This document shows, in pieces, positions 43,762 to 54,146 of a stretch of 64,000 nt of DNA. The notes beneath the pieces were generated by a model, which saw only the letters and a list, made by a program, of their open reading frames with translations, ran no database searches and was not told the origin of the DNA. The position numbers were made by a program, and so were the translations under genes. Position 1 is the first letter of the stretch. The number at the start of each line of letters is the position of its first letter. Source of the DNA: Raffaelea ambrosiae. Lineage: Eukaryota; Ascomycota; Sordariomycetes; Ophiostomatales; Ophiostomataceae. The DNA lies in contig PCDI01000006.1 in the NCBI GenBank assembly GCA_002778195.1, forward strand, positions 225,021 to 289,020, given 5' to 3'.

Positions 43762-45525
43762 TTAGTGAGTGCCTTGGCCCACCGGCATTTCCATCTCGTT
43801 TTCAGCACGGTGGATGCCCGTGTCGTACGTCTTGAAGTCGCGGGCCGGCACGTTGCGCGTAAACATAATGTCCAGTTCCTCGTACGTTCTGTTGCTGGTC
43901 TGTGTTGGGGTTTTGTCAGTAAGCGAAGAAAAGAGGGCGCGTGAAAGACTGAGAATGAGACCAAGACTTCGTCTTACCTCTGGGAGGCGATAATAGCTCC
44001 AGAGGAGACAGAAAATCGTCAAACCACCCCATAAAAACTGGATCTTGCAGCCCGCACCGGCAGCACCCGGGTTCAACAGATAGGGCCCGACCACGTTGAT
44101 GATGAGGGCGCAGACGCCGTTGACCGACGCGGCGATGCCGAGGGTCTTGGCGCGCAGCTTGGTGGACGGCACCTCGGACGAGATGACATAGGACAGCGGG
44201 CTGATAGAGACGTGGCTGGTCAGCTGCATAGTGATGAGCATGGTGGCCTGGACCCAGGGGTATGCGTCATTGGTCTTGTAGTCGCGCGCCAGCGTCAGGA
44301 AGCCGACGATCCACATGCAGGCCAGGTTGTACCACAGGCCCCAGAGCCAGGTGCGGCGGCGGCCCAGGAACAGGATGACGGGGGGAGCCAACAGCACGCC
44401 GAAGAAGCCCATGGCACTCAGACCGACGCCCATGTTGAAAGCGTTGTCCGAGCTGAGGCCGATCTGCTCAAAAAGGTAGACGGCAAAGGAGCTGGGGTTG
44501 CCCGAAAAGTCTTGGACGATGAAGACGGCGGCGGCGATCTCGAGACGGCGGCGGTTGGAACGGTCACGCACGCAGTCGCGGTAGGTGGCACCGACTTGGC
44601 ACTCGTGCTCGTACGCATCTGTGCGCACCATCATGGCCAGGACGTTGCGGTTGTGGGCGCCGTGCTCCGACGGCGCCGACAGGCGGTCGAGGCTCTTCTT
44701 GGCGTCCTCGAAGCGGTTCTGGCGGATCAGCCACCACGGCGACTCGGGCGCCCAGTAGAGAAAGGCCAGGATGAACGCCGGCCAGAACCACTGGATGGCA
44801 TAGCCGACACGCCACTGCCAGTCGCCGCCGGCGGTCCAGCTGAGCAGCCCACGCGAGATGCCCGTCTGCAGCAGGCTGCCAATGTTGTAGCACAGGGCCA
44901 CGTACGTCGTAAAGACGCTCCGCAGCCGCATGGGCAGAACCTCGGCCGCGTACGTTGGCGCCAGCACCTGGTAGCCGCCCCAGATGATGCCGGCGAGGTA
45001 GTAGGCGGCCGTCAGGACGTGTCGGTTGGGCGCAAAGAACTGCATAAAGACGACGCACGTCGACAGCAGCAAGTACAGCGCCAGCGTCTTCTTGCGCCCC
45101 AGCCGCTCCATGGGGATGCCGACCAGCCACGAGCCGGCGACCTGGCCGACGGTAGCGCCCAGCGACATGGCCACCTGCCACTGCACGGGCACCTGGTAGC
45201 CGCTGCCAAAGGGCTCGCCCATGGAGCGCTGGAAGGACGGCAAGGCGTAGAAGCCGCCTGTGATGGCGATGTCGTAGGCGCGCATGATGATGCACATGGA
45301 CACGAACACGGACCACATCGCAGCCTTGCGGTACTTGACAATGGCCTGCCACATGGTCATGTCGTGTTCGGCTAGCGTGGCTTCAACGGCCATCTCGTGG
45401 CTGATCGAGCCCAGCTTCTCGGGGCTCGGCCCGTCGTCGTCCGCCTCGCCGGGTCGCTGGTGGGGCGCTTCGGAGACATCCTCTGGGAGAGGACGAACCG
45501 CGGCGGCGGCTTCTTGTTTCTGCAT
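43762..45525 (-). CDS. MFS alpha-glucoside-type sugar transporter
   Basis: Two exons on the minus strand, 45525-43978 and 43899-43762, give 561 residues. The 78-nt intron is a multiple of three and has no stop, but removing it joins YYRLPE to TSNRTYEELDIMF, the expected family sequence. The protein has an acidic cytosolic head (about 70 residues) and 12 TM segments of the sugar-porter family: GSWLVGIPMERLGRKKT, APESPWWLIRQNR (the maltose/alpha-glucoside permease signature) and VISSEVPSTKLRAKT. It faces a GH95 alpha-L-fucosidase gene across a 755-bp shared promoter. Import of a fucosylated oligosaccharide that is then cut inside the cell is a reasonable inference, although close relatives transport maltose-type sugars. 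Confidence 0.9.
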   Translation of the reverse strand: MQKQEAAAAVRPLPEDVSEAPHQRPGEADDDGPSPEKLGSISHEMAVEATLAEHDMTMWQAIVKYRKAAMWSVFVSMCIIMRAYDIAITGGFYALPSFQRSMGEPFGSGYQVPVQWQVAMSLGATVGQVAGSWLVGIPMERLGRKKTLALYLLLSTCVVFMQFFAPNRHVLTAAYYLAGIIWGGYQVLAPTYAAEVLPMRLRSVFTTYVALCYNIGSLLQTGISRGLLSWTAGGDWQWRVGYAIQWFWPAFILAFLYWAPESPWWLIRQNRFEDAKKSLDRLSAPSEHGAHNRNVLAMMVRTDAYEHECQVGATYRDCVRDRSNRRRLEIAAAVFIVQDFSGNPSSFAVYLFEQIGLSSDNAFNMGVGLSAMGFFGVLLAPPVILFLGRRRTWLWGLWYNLACMWIVGFLTLARDYKTNDAYPWVQATMLITMQLTSHVSISPLSYVISSEVPSTKLRAKTLGIAASVNGVCALIINVVGPYLLNPGAAGAGCKIQFLWGGLTIFCLLWSYYRLPEVRRSLGLILSLSRALFSSLTDKTPTQTSNRTYEELDIMFTRNVPARDFKTYDTGIHRAENEMEMPVGQGTH

Positions 45526-46280
45526 GGTGTTGGTCTTCTATTTTGCTGCTCCTGTATTCTGGTATTTTGCTCTTTTCTGGTTCGTCAAAAGTGGTGTTTT
45601 ACAACGGTGGTGTGGACAACGAACTTGACTCGGCAGGGCAATGGAGATGGCTGTTAATAACGGGACCATCCATTGGATTTGGCGGAAAGGAGCAGGTTGG
45701 AAGGCGGCACGCCATATCTCTACCGTCTATCTTTGTGCGTAACGTTCATCGAGGAGGAGATGCGAAAGCGGGGATGATGGCGGATGACAGAGATACGGGT
45801 CTGGTTGCGTCGTTAAAGATCGTAAGATGCCCGGCGTGTCAGAGATAGCCGGGATATGCCTCCTCGCCTGCAATAATCCCATTGCAGTACCGGCAAGCCA
45901 ATCCCTGCCGAGTTCATACGTAGCTGGTCTATGAACAAATGGCGAGGACACGCCAATGTCCGCCAATCTGGTCGTCTGGAGCCAAATTATCCGCCGGGAT
46001 TTTACTGCGGAAGAGCGAGAGCGGAAGCGGCCCCGGACCCCGGATGAAGGCCCGGAAGTAGCTCCGCTCTGGACCCGGACAGAGCAACGTAGCATGACGC
46101 TACTTGACGTCGGCCTACCAACTACCCCGACGTCCCTCAACTATCGCTACACTAGAGCGTGATAGCAGGTCATCGAGACACTCTTTGTTCGATCCCGGGT
46201 TATGCAATTATATCGGCTATTTAACTATTTCCGTCAGCTGCCTCGGCACTGCCCTCGCTACCGTGGCGCCACTCTCCATC
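45526..46280. promoter_or_regulatory. Shared promoter of the transporter and fucosidase genes
   Basis: The 755 bp between divergent start codons are rich in CGG/CCG triplets around 46025-46080 (for example CCCCGGACCCCGGATG), possible zinc-cluster-factor sites. Co-regulation is inferred from the arrangement only. Confidence 0.4.
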
Positions 46281-48827
46281 ATGGCCGCAGAGCACACCCT
46301 CTTCTACGAGGCTCCGGCCACCCTCTGGCAGGATGCCAGCCCCATTGGCAACGGCCGCCTTGGCGCCATGGTGCGCGGCACCACCAATCGAGAGCGGTAC
46401 CACATCAACGAGGACTCTGTGTGGTACGGCGGTCCGCAGTACCGCGTCAACCCGGCCGCACAGGACAGCATCGCCCGCATACGGCAGCTCGTCGATGGGG
46501 GCGACATTGTGGCCGCCCAGAAGCTGATGCTGAACTCGTGGATCAGCCGGCCCTACGCGATGCGTCACTACGAGCCGCTGGGTGACGTGTACGTGAGCTT
46601 TGGACACGGCAGCGATCCGACCGAGAAGGATGTGTCGGCGCCCGTGGGGACGCCGCTCGCCCCGATCACGGACGCCACGGTGACCCACTACCGGCGCCAG
46701 CTGGACCTCCGCACGGGCATCGCGCAGGTGCGGTACGACCACGGCGGCGCTCACTACGAGCGCGAGGTATTTGCCAGTGTAGCGGGCGACGAGGTCATCG
46801 TGGCTCGGTTTGCCAGCGGACAGCCCTTTGGGTTTGCTGTTTCCATGAACCGAAACAACGACACGCCTTTTGCTGCCCACATGGACGGCATGTTCGACAC
46901 GCAGTCGACAATCACAGACGGGCACATCATCGCCGGCGGCATGGGCAGCAAAGACGCTGTGGACTTCGCTATGGGCGTGCGCGTGGTCGCTGAGCAGGGC
47001 ACGGAGGCCATCATCGACCCCGACGGCGGCCATGTGACGGTGCGCGTGACCAGCCCTGGCGGCGGCGGTGTGGTCGTCCTCATCTCGGGAGAAACCACGT
47101 ACCGGAACGCGAACGCCACAGCAGCCGTGGAGGAGCGTCTGGCCGCGGCGGCGGCCAAGTCGTGGGCCGACTTGCGAGACGCCCACGTCGCCCAGTTCCA
47201 GTCTCTGTATGACCGTGTGAAGCTGAGCCTCCCGGCAACGGAAGACGGCGTGGAAGGCAAAAACGTCGGCCAGAGTGTATCGTCGACGCCCACCGACCAG
47301 CGGATCCGGGCCGTCCAGAACGGTGCCGCCGACAACGGGCTGGCCGCGCTGCTTTTCCACTATGGGCGCTACTTGCTTATCAGCGCCTCCTTGACAGGTC
47401 TGCCGGCCAATCTGCAGGGTATCTGGAACCGCGAGTTCTTCCCGCCCTGGGGCTCGCAGTACACCATCAACATCAACATCCAGATGAACTACTGGCCGGC
47501 CGAGGTGACCGCCTTGCCCGAGGCCCACCATGTTCTTTTTGCTTTTCTTGAGAAGACGGCTACGGACGGCGCCCGTACGGCAAGGGACATGTACGGCTGC
47601 CGCGGCTGGGTTGTGCACCACAACACGGACCTGTGGCACAACACGCAGCCCCAAAGCAACGTGATCACGGCGTCGTTCTGGCACCTCGCCGGGCCCTGGC
47701 TGATGACCCATCTGTGGGAGCACTACTTGTTCAGCCACGACAAGGCCTTTCTGGAAAGGGCCTACCCGCTGCTGGCCGGGAGCGCCCTCTTCTTTGTCGA
47801 CTTTCTGGTCGACAGCGGCAACGGCACCCTCGTCACCAACCCGAGCAGCTCGCCCGAAAACGAATACTACCTGCCGGGCACGCGGACAGCCGTGACCGTT
47901 TGCAAGGATCCGGCTGTGGACGGACAAATCTTGACGGCCCTGTTCCGCGCCGTCGTCGCCGCCGGGAAGCTCCTGGGAAAAGACAAAGACCCGGAACACA
48001 GCAAAGATGCTGCCGCGTTTGCAGCCGTGTTGGCCCGCCTGTCCACGCCCCGTATTGGCCAGCACGGCGAGATCATGGAGTGGGACCACGACTACGACGA
48101 GTGCGAGCCGGGCCACCGTCACCTGTCCCATTTGTGGGGGGTGTACCCGGGGAATACGCTGCTGGTGCCGTATCCGCGGACTGGCGACGGCGCCAAGAAG
48201 AAGGGGAACAGCGACAACAACAAGGAGAATGCCGCCCCCAGCGTCACCGCCCTGCACCAGGCCGCCCGCACCACGCTCGAGCGCCGGCTCGCCCACGGTG
48301 GCGGCCACACCAGCTGGAGCATGGCCTGGATCCTGTGCCAGCACGCGCGCCTGCGCCACGCCGAGGCCGCTGACGAGGGCATCCAGCGCCTGCTCGGCCA
48401 CCAGGTCCTCAACAGCCTGCTGACCACGCACCCGCCCTTTCAGATCGACGGCAACCTCGGCTTCACAGCCGCCGTGGCGGAGATGCTCGTGCAGAGCCAT
48501 CTGGAAGAAGAGAACGATGGCAGCAGTGGTGGTGGTGGTGGTGGTGGGCCTCGACACATCATCGACCTGCTGCCCGCCCTGCCACCGTCGTGGGCGTCCG
48601 GCGACGGCTGCGTGTCGGGGTTGCGGGTGCGCGGCGCCGTGGAGGTCGAGACGCTGCGCTGGACCACTGGTGGCCGGCTAGTGGAGGCTGTGCTGACGTC
48701 GCGGCTGGCCGAGGAAGCCCAGACGCGGACGGTCCGCATCGCCCCTGAGCGGCTTGCTCGTGGAAGCGGCCTCCGGACCGTGGAGCTGTCACCTGGAAAG
48801 CCGGTGCGGCTGACAGACAAGTGGTAG
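46281..48827 (+). CDS. GH95 alpha-L-fucosidase, apparently cytosolic
   Basis: Single exon of 848 residues. The protein begins MAAEHTLFYEAPATLW, directly at the GH95 N-terminal beta domain, so no signal peptide is present; the open frame upstream was rejected as leader DNA. It carries QDASPIGNGRLGAMV near the start, then the (alpha/alpha)6 core with NIN-x-x-MNYWPAE (Asn397 and Asn399), SSPENEYY with Glu526, GHRHLSHLWGVYPG and QIDGNLG with Asp723. These match the catalytic Asn/Asn, Glu and Asp of the Bifidobacterium AfcA enzyme, an inverting 1,2-alpha-L-fucosidase; some GH95 enzymes use galactosides instead. A Gly run (near 48530-48550) interrupts the C-terminal part. The divergent transporter suggests uptake first, hydrolysis second. 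Confidence 0.93.
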   Translation: MAAEHTLFYEAPATLWQDASPIGNGRLGAMVRGTTNRERYHINEDSVWYGGPQYRVNPAAQDSIARIRQLVDGGDIVAAQKLMLNSWISRPYAMRHYEPLGDVYVSFGHGSDPTEKDVSAPVGTPLAPITDATVTHYRRQLDLRTGIAQVRYDHGGAHYEREVFASVAGDEVIVARFASGQPFGFAVSMNRNNDTPFAAHMDGMFDTQSTITDGHIIAGGMGSKDAVDFAMGVRVVAEQGTEAIIDPDGGHVTVRVTSPGGGGVVVLISGETTYRNANATAAVEERLAAAAAKSWADLRDAHVAQFQSLYDRVKLSLPATEDGVEGKNVGQSVSSTPTDQRIRAVQNGAADNGLAALLFHYGRYLLISASLTGLPANLQGIWNREFFPPWGSQYTININIQMNYWPAEVTALPEAHHVLFAFLEKTATDGARTARDMYGCRGWVVHHNTDLWHNTQPQSNVITASFWHLAGPWLMTHLWEHYLFSHDKAFLERAYPLLAGSALFFVDFLVDSGNGTLVTNPSSSPENEYYLPGTRTAVTVCKDPAVDGQILTALFRAVVAAGKLLGKDKDPEHSKDAAAFAAVLARLSTPRIGQHGEIMEWDHDYDECEPGHRHLSHLWGVYPGNTLLVPYPRTGDGAKKKGNSDNNKENAAPSVTALHQAARTTLERRLAHGGGHTSWSMAWILCQHARLRHAEAADEGIQRLLGHQVLNSLLTTHPPFQIDGNLGFTAAVAEMLVQSHLEEENDGSSGGGGGGGPRHIIDLLPALPPSWASGDGCVSGLRVRGAVEVETLRWTTGGRLVEAVLTSRLAEEAQTRTVRIAPERLARGSGLRTVELSPGKPVRLTDKW

Positions 48828-50740
48828 AGAGAGAGAGAGAGTCTAGTTTTGCTCTCGTCGATTCATACGCGTAAACCCCCGGGGGAAAAAAAAAAGGAAG
48901 CAAGCACACAAAGTACACATTGCTGGAAAATAAATTATTCGAAAGTCAGCAGTAGTGGTATAGGAGGGTTATCAGATTCAAAATAAAGTACTATGTATAA
49001 TCCAGAAGCCCACCACCACCCATGGGCAGAACAGTCTCCGGAGCAACAACCCAATGGCGCCCACAAAGACGTTGCGTAAGACAAACGAAGTAGTATACAA
49101 CTGCAAGCCAACATAGTATCGTGGATAGTTCGATATTCAGAGCTAGAAAACCCCCTTTGTCCCAAGTTCAAACCACTTTCGACCACGGGATCGATGTCGG
49201 CGTTTTTCAACAAAGAGCCCGCCCTGATTGTCATGCTGAGGCCGGCTCGTCATACGATACGCACGATACGTCAGCATACACGCCTCATATGCTTCAAGGC
49301 TTGGTTGTAGTTCAACCAAGCCTCGACAGAGGGTTGTATTTCCAGACGGTGGAAAGCAACACTCGAATACGAGCTCTGGCGAGTCCACCACGCCTGTACC
49401 CCACGATAGAACGCGTAGTGGTTACGACGAGAATGCGCGCCGTAGAGGACCGACTGTATGACAGATCTGCCAACAGGGGAAAAATTAGTTGATGTGCTGC
49501 GTGCTCTGGAGCAATCTCGACGAAACAGCCTAGCGGCAAAAAAAACACGGCTTGTCTGGCCCCACTGCAGTCTACCAATCGCTGCCGTTCACCCGACATG
49601 GAAAGACGACAAAATCAGCCAGTAACAAGATATTACACCGTACATAGTACATGAACAGGAACACAGAAATCTGTCCACCCGCTCCCGCGCATAATCCTCC
49701 AATTTAAGACGTAACACTGGTGAGTCGACCAGAAGGACCAGCATGTACGGTGTGCAATGCAACCTGTCGAACATCTGCAAGGCACAGCCGTAGCGACATC
49801 TGACCACCAACATCAAGCGCTCTGAAGCTTAGCACTGTATTTATCGCCGTTTAGGCTTTTTCGACCAGAAATCCCCCAGCCACAATGGACCACGACTAGT
49901 AACCACGCGTAGCACAGTCTCTCCCGGGATGGAGCCCCCCATTACGTTGTAATTATGGGGGGGTGTTCGCGGATCTCCCAGAGACTACGACGACAACAGC
50001 AGGAAAACTGGTAAACACTCGCATTGTCATCCAGTTTTGCATACGGTGGAGCAGTTAGTCTCCTTCAGGGCCTCGGCCGTTGATTTTTAGCGTGCAACTA
50101 ACTGCCGGCACTCGCACTGGTACAGTCATCCCGGCAAGGGATTCCGGCAAGGGTAGTGCATTCACAGTATATACATACTATGTAGTACGTCCGTCTAAGC
50201 CGCGACTCTGGCGAGTGGATCAGTAATAACCCCCTAAACAGCACTGCAGCCTGTGATCTGTAGATCTTTATACGTATAAGGGAGTAGCCGCTTTCGCCGA
50301 TTCCACGCAGGGTCCGGTTCTGAACGCGCGTCCATAACCGGCCCGTTTCTCATTGTGTTCAGAAAAAGATGGGGATCACCGAAAAGACCGAAACGTCCGA
50401 AAAGGGGGGGCGAGGTAAATAGGAATCCCTGTAGATGATCATCGCAGGTGGGGACGGGAGGTAGATCGAGTCGTCATCTTCAATTCCGAGCACTGTGAAT
50501 CTGGGTATCTGACGTATGTTGTGTATGTAAGACCATCCTATACTGTCGAATGCAAGATGTGTATATATATATATGCCAGTGTGTGTGCGTATGTTTGTGT
50601 AGCATGTGTTCTCGTCTACAGAAGCAGTTCCATCCCTTCTGTTGACTAGGACAACTCGCCAAGCTACTGCCTCGATCCCATCTCGTTGATTTGTTTTTCT
50701 TTCCGCTCTACTTGAACTTGGGCGTTTGCCGCAGAGAAAA
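48828..50740. other. Long intergenic region
   Basis: This 1.9 kb holds the 3' flank of the fucosidase gene (GA run at 48827-48842, AATAAA near 48928) and the promoter of the carboxylesterase. It contains a C/G-rich hairpin (listed below) and a TA run near 50562-50574. No gene is supported. Confidence 0.5.
49935..49962. repeat. C6/G6 hairpin in intergenic DNA
   Basis: CCCCCCAT at 49935-49942 pairs with ATGGGGGG at 49955-49962, and TAC/GTA extend the stem past a 3-nt bulge. The G run is seven long. Confidence 0.75.
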
Positions 50741-52431
50741 ATGTGGTCTCACGTCATCGAGCTCGCCGCAGCCGCGGCGCTGCTCGCTCCCACGGCCCAG
50801 GCCGCGCTCTATGACAGTGTCATCCAGACCCCCAACGGCCCCGTGCAGGGTTACCAGGCATTCAACAGCAGCCCGACCAATATGAACCTTACGAACTGGC
50901 GCAATGTCGCCGTGTGGTAGGTGGTCGATCTCGTGTGGAAAAGGAGCAGCCCACACTTGGCTGGTTGGGGTGAGCGACTGAACTGACCGGCGGCCCCATT
51001 TGCAGGAAGGGCATCCCCTTTGCCGCCAACACGGCCGGCCAGAACCGCTTCCGGCCTCCGCAGCCGGTCACGCCGTGGAACACGACTTTCGATGCCAAGG
51101 AATATGGTAATGCGTGTCTCTCTTCCGGCACGACCTATACCACCATCGGGGAGGACTGCCTGAATGTCAACGTCTGGAGTGCCGCCAACTCGACCAGCGA
51201 CAAGCTGCCCGTTGTGATGTGGAGTTATCCGGCCGGCGGCTCCAACGCCGATCCCCGTTTCGACGGCGGCGGCATGGCGGATGCCGGCGTGGTGTTTGTC
51301 AACTACAACTACCGGACGGGCCCGACTGGCTGGCTCGTGTCGCCGGAGCTGACGCAGGAGAACGTGGCCAGCATCGGCCTCAACAGCTCCGGCAACTGGG
51401 GCATGCTGGATCAGTTTGCGGCAGTGGACTGGATCCGCGCCAACATCGCCTCGTTTGGTGGCGACCCGGACCACATCACCGTCATGGGCCAGTCCGCCGG
51501 CTCGGCCGCCACGTACCACATTCTCAACAGCGCCCTGACCAAGGGCAAGATTGTCGGCGCCATCATCCAGAGCGGCCTGCGCGATCCGCACGACCCGTCG
51601 GCCACGGAGCTCGCCGAGGGCTACCAGACATACGACGTGGCCGAGGCGTACGGGCTGTCCTTCATGGCGTCGGTCAACTGCAGCACGATTGCCTGCATGC
51701 GGTCTCTGTCGGCCGACACGCTCGATACGTCGGAGATGGGCGGCACGAGCGGCCCGTCGTTCAAGGGCACGCTGGACTACTACTGCATGCCCGACACCTA
51801 CCTCAACACGCTGCGGCTGGGTCTGGCCCACGACGTGCCCATTCTGACCGGCAACACCAAGGACGAGAGCGGAGCGTCGTACGGCCTCAACATCACGCTG
51901 AGCGCGTACCTCGAGGACCTCAACAGCACCTACTACGCCGACGACAGCGACACCTTTGTCCGCAAGTTCCTCGCCGCCTACGCGGCCAACGACTCGGCCA
52001 CCGCGTCGGCGGCCGAGAACGCCCAGTACACCGACCGGTCGAAAGTCGGCACGCAGTTCTGGGCCAACTACTGGATGACCAACCGCACCAGCCCCGTCTG
52101 GACCTACCTCTGGGACCATGCCCCGCCGGGACAGTCGGCCGGTGCTGCCCACATGACCGAGATCCAGTACACGCAGAACAACCTGTACAACGTCTACTAC
52201 GGCGCGTGGCAGACCGAGGACTACCAGATCGCCACCAAGATGAACAGCTACTGGGTCAATTTCATCAAGTACGGCAACCCCAACGGAGCCGGCCTGGTGT
52301 CTTGGGATGCGGTCAGCTCCAACACCACGGTCACGCAGGAACTCGGCGACGGCTGGGGCCCGATGCCGATTGCCAACGACAACCAGATTGCCTTGTTCAA
52401 GGAGTGGTTTGCGACTCTGACAGCCATCTAG
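50741..52431 (+). CDS. Secreted type B carboxylesterase
   Basis: Two exons, 50741-50916 and 51006-52431 (donor GTAGGT, acceptor TTTGCAG, phase 2), encode 533 residues. A signal peptide covers about residues 1-21 (hydrophobic run ending APTAQA). The alpha/beta-hydrolase core has KGIPFAANTAGQNRFRPPQP, EDCLNVNVW, the nucleophile Ser222 in GQSAG, an acidic residue in NTKDESG and a C-terminal His in WDHAPPGQSAGAAH. The oxyanion-hole segment reads PAGGSN where most relatives have HGGG, a change worth noting for activity. Many N-x-S/T sites fit secretion. It probably hydrolyses carboxylic esters outside the cell; the substrate is unknown. The next three genes also encode, or encoded, secreted hydrolases. 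Confidence 0.92.
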
Positions 52432-52917
52432 ACGCGGGAGCTTGTGTCACAGCAAAACAGGGTGAAGTATTCTCAACGACATTGTTTGTACCTTGGTGTG
52501 TTTATATTGTATAACTATAACTACGTGTTTTTCTATCTAAAGACGTTGTAAATATTGAAATCAAACCATCCTATTGCGCCAAATCAGCGTGTCCCTTTCT
52601 ATACTAAAAGCGGCAAACAAGCAACCCAACGAAACGGCCCCCCGACTCACAGGCGAGTCTCTCGGGGACCCTTTTATAATCGCACAATAAGCAGGTCCCC
52701 TCCCTCTTACTACTGTCGTACTGGCCGAAAGCAGGGAGGGGACTTTGATAGCAATCGTTTCTGCAGGCACTGATCAGATAGGGGGTAGCAAAAGAGAGCC
52801 GACCTATGGCTCTTTAATTTGGAAGATACCGATACAAAGATAGAAAAACGGCGCTAGAAAAAGCAATGAAAAGCAATAGTCGAAAAACTCCTCCTTCTCC
52901 CTGGCAGGACTTCTGCC
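52432..52917. other. Intergenic region with a copy of a dispersed repeat
   Basis: The region between the carboxylesterase and the remnant at 52918 contains repeat copy A (listed below), followed by a 6-bp inverted repeat AGAGCC/GGCTCT near 52795-52813. No gene is supported. Confidence 0.5.
52689..52777 (+). repeat. Dispersed 89-bp repeat, copy A
   Basis: It is 89 nt long and about 83 percent identical by hand count to 63912-64000, with no gaps. Both copies start AAGCAGGTCCCCTCCCTC and end CTGATCAG. Inside, GTCCCCTCCCT and AGGGAGGGGAC form an 11-bp stem. Many differences are C/T or G/A. Confidence 0.85.
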
Positions 52918-53190
52918 TTATATACACGTTTGTTCAGCAAGCAGGGTTTCCCCTTTGTTGATGTCCGCAAAATGTGACATGACCGGCTCGCACGGAAAGC
53001 CCGGGTCAAAGCCTGTACTCTGGATATCGAAGTTGTTGTCGTTGTTGCTGAGCCAGTACTCCCACCCCCACTTGTTCATATAGCGGGAGCTCCAGATGAT
53101 TTCGTCGACCTCCCCGCCGCGCTGCGGCTGGTTCCCCTTTTTGTTCACCAGCTGTGCGACCCCGAGGTGTGCTTGTATTTACCGTCGCCG
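52918..53190 (-). pseudogene. Detached, truncated FG-GAP-like C-terminal domain of the CE3-like esterase
   Basis: Downstream of the esterase stop codon (53272-53274), the minus strand reads HLGVAQLVNKKGN, then GGEVDEIIWSS, WGWEYWLSNNDNNFD and FADINKGE. This resembles the beta-propeller-like (FG-GAP/VCBS) tail found after the catalytic domain in longer fungal CE3/SGNH esterases, but it stops right after the FADI-N-G position where several repeats should follow. It is separated from the esterase by an in-frame TAG and a poor junction. I read it as the remains of a longer C-terminus. The similarity is judged from memory of the family, so its exact limits are uncertain. Confidence 0.55.
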
Positions 53191-53271
53191 TCTCCGCGCT
53201 TTCACTCACAAGTGTAGCGTTTTTCGTTGAGACGACGACAAGTCCGAGTCAGGGTCGGTGGTGGCGGTGGC

Positions 53272-54146
53272 CTAGTCATCCACACCGGCCACATTCGGTG
53301 GCTTTGTCAGCCATTGTGCCTTTTCCACTTTATGAAACGCATCCAACCAGACCGAGGCCATCTTCTTATAGCCCTCGTCCGTAGGGTGGGTGGTGTCGTT
53401 TAGGTCGGCAGTCGTGATGAAGCCGTCATCCATCTCAGCCAGCTGCAGCTTTTTCTTTTGGCCATCGTAGTGGTCCATGACAGTATAGCGAATTTCGTCG
53501 TTGATCTTGCCCGCCCTCTCGTTCGTGGTGTCGTTTTTGTTGGGTAGCAGTGTCGACAAGATCACCGTTGCTCCTGGAATTTCCTCCCACAGTTTGTCCA
53601 GAAGCTGTGTGGTGTGATGCGCATCGTGTCAGAAAAGAAGGCGAAAGGAAGGAGGAATGAAAAAAAACATCCTATATAAGCAGTACTCGGCAGTCTCTCA
53701 CGCACCTCGATATACTCGTCTGCTGCGCCGTCCACCTTGTTTTGTATAGCGTCGTTCGTGCCCACATTGATTAACACGAGATTCGGTTGGCTGTTGGCAA
53801 TGCCCTCCATGGCATCGTCGCGGACTTGCGCAATGGTCCAGCCGCGATGGCCCTCGTTGTCGTTGTCCTTCATGGAACCCGTCTTCAGACTGCCGACCAT
53901 GTTGACAGGCCAGCCCTCCGAACGCAGACTGTCTCTGAGGTGCTTTCGATATCCATTGCCATCGGTAGAAAGATAGCCATTGGTGATGGAGGCCCCGTAT
54001 GGTGCAATGCGGAGGTAAAAGGGCTTGGTGTCACGAGCACGGCGTTCTGTGTCCAAACCCGTCAAGTCGATGGCCAGGGCGGTGCAGGGAACTGAGAGAA
54101 CCGCGACACAAGCCAAAATACAAATGTGCAGTACGTGACAAGTCAT
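53272..54146 (-). CDS. Secreted SGNH hydrolase, CE3 (acetylxylan esterase)-like
   Basis: Two exons on the minus strand, 54146-53706 and 53604-53272 (donor GTGCGT, acceptor CACAG, phase 0), give 257 residues. A signal peptide covers about residues 1-25 (MTCHVLHICILACVAVLSVP...). The SGNH blocks are in order: APYGASITNGY with nucleophile Ser53, the DNDNEGHRGW segment, NVGTND and the final DTTHPTDEGY with the catalytic Asp and His. This pattern is that of CE3 esterases that deacetylate xylan. The protein ends at TAG 53274 soon after the catalytic domain, and a recognisable C-terminal domain remnant lies just downstream, so it may be a shortened product of a once longer gene. The catalytic domain itself looks intact. 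Confidence 0.87.

Noticed and set aside
44212..45375. 387-codon plus-strand frame across the MFS gene
   Set aside because: It is antisense to a transporter with clear sugar-porter signatures; composition is shadow-like.
46104..46280. Upstream extension giving the fucosidase a hydrophobic leader
   Set aside because: The frame is open but lacks an ATG near the hydrophobic stretch; the TATAT-rich and CT-rich sequence looks like promoter and leader DNA.
46221..48557. 778-codon open frame antisense to the GH95 gene
   Set aside because: The sense frame has complete GH95 motifs. The antisense frame is a by-product of high GC at third positions and has no recognisable domain.
50851..52152. 433-codon open frame antisense to the carboxylesterase
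   Set aside because: Same reason; the sense strand carries the catalytic triad and signal peptide.
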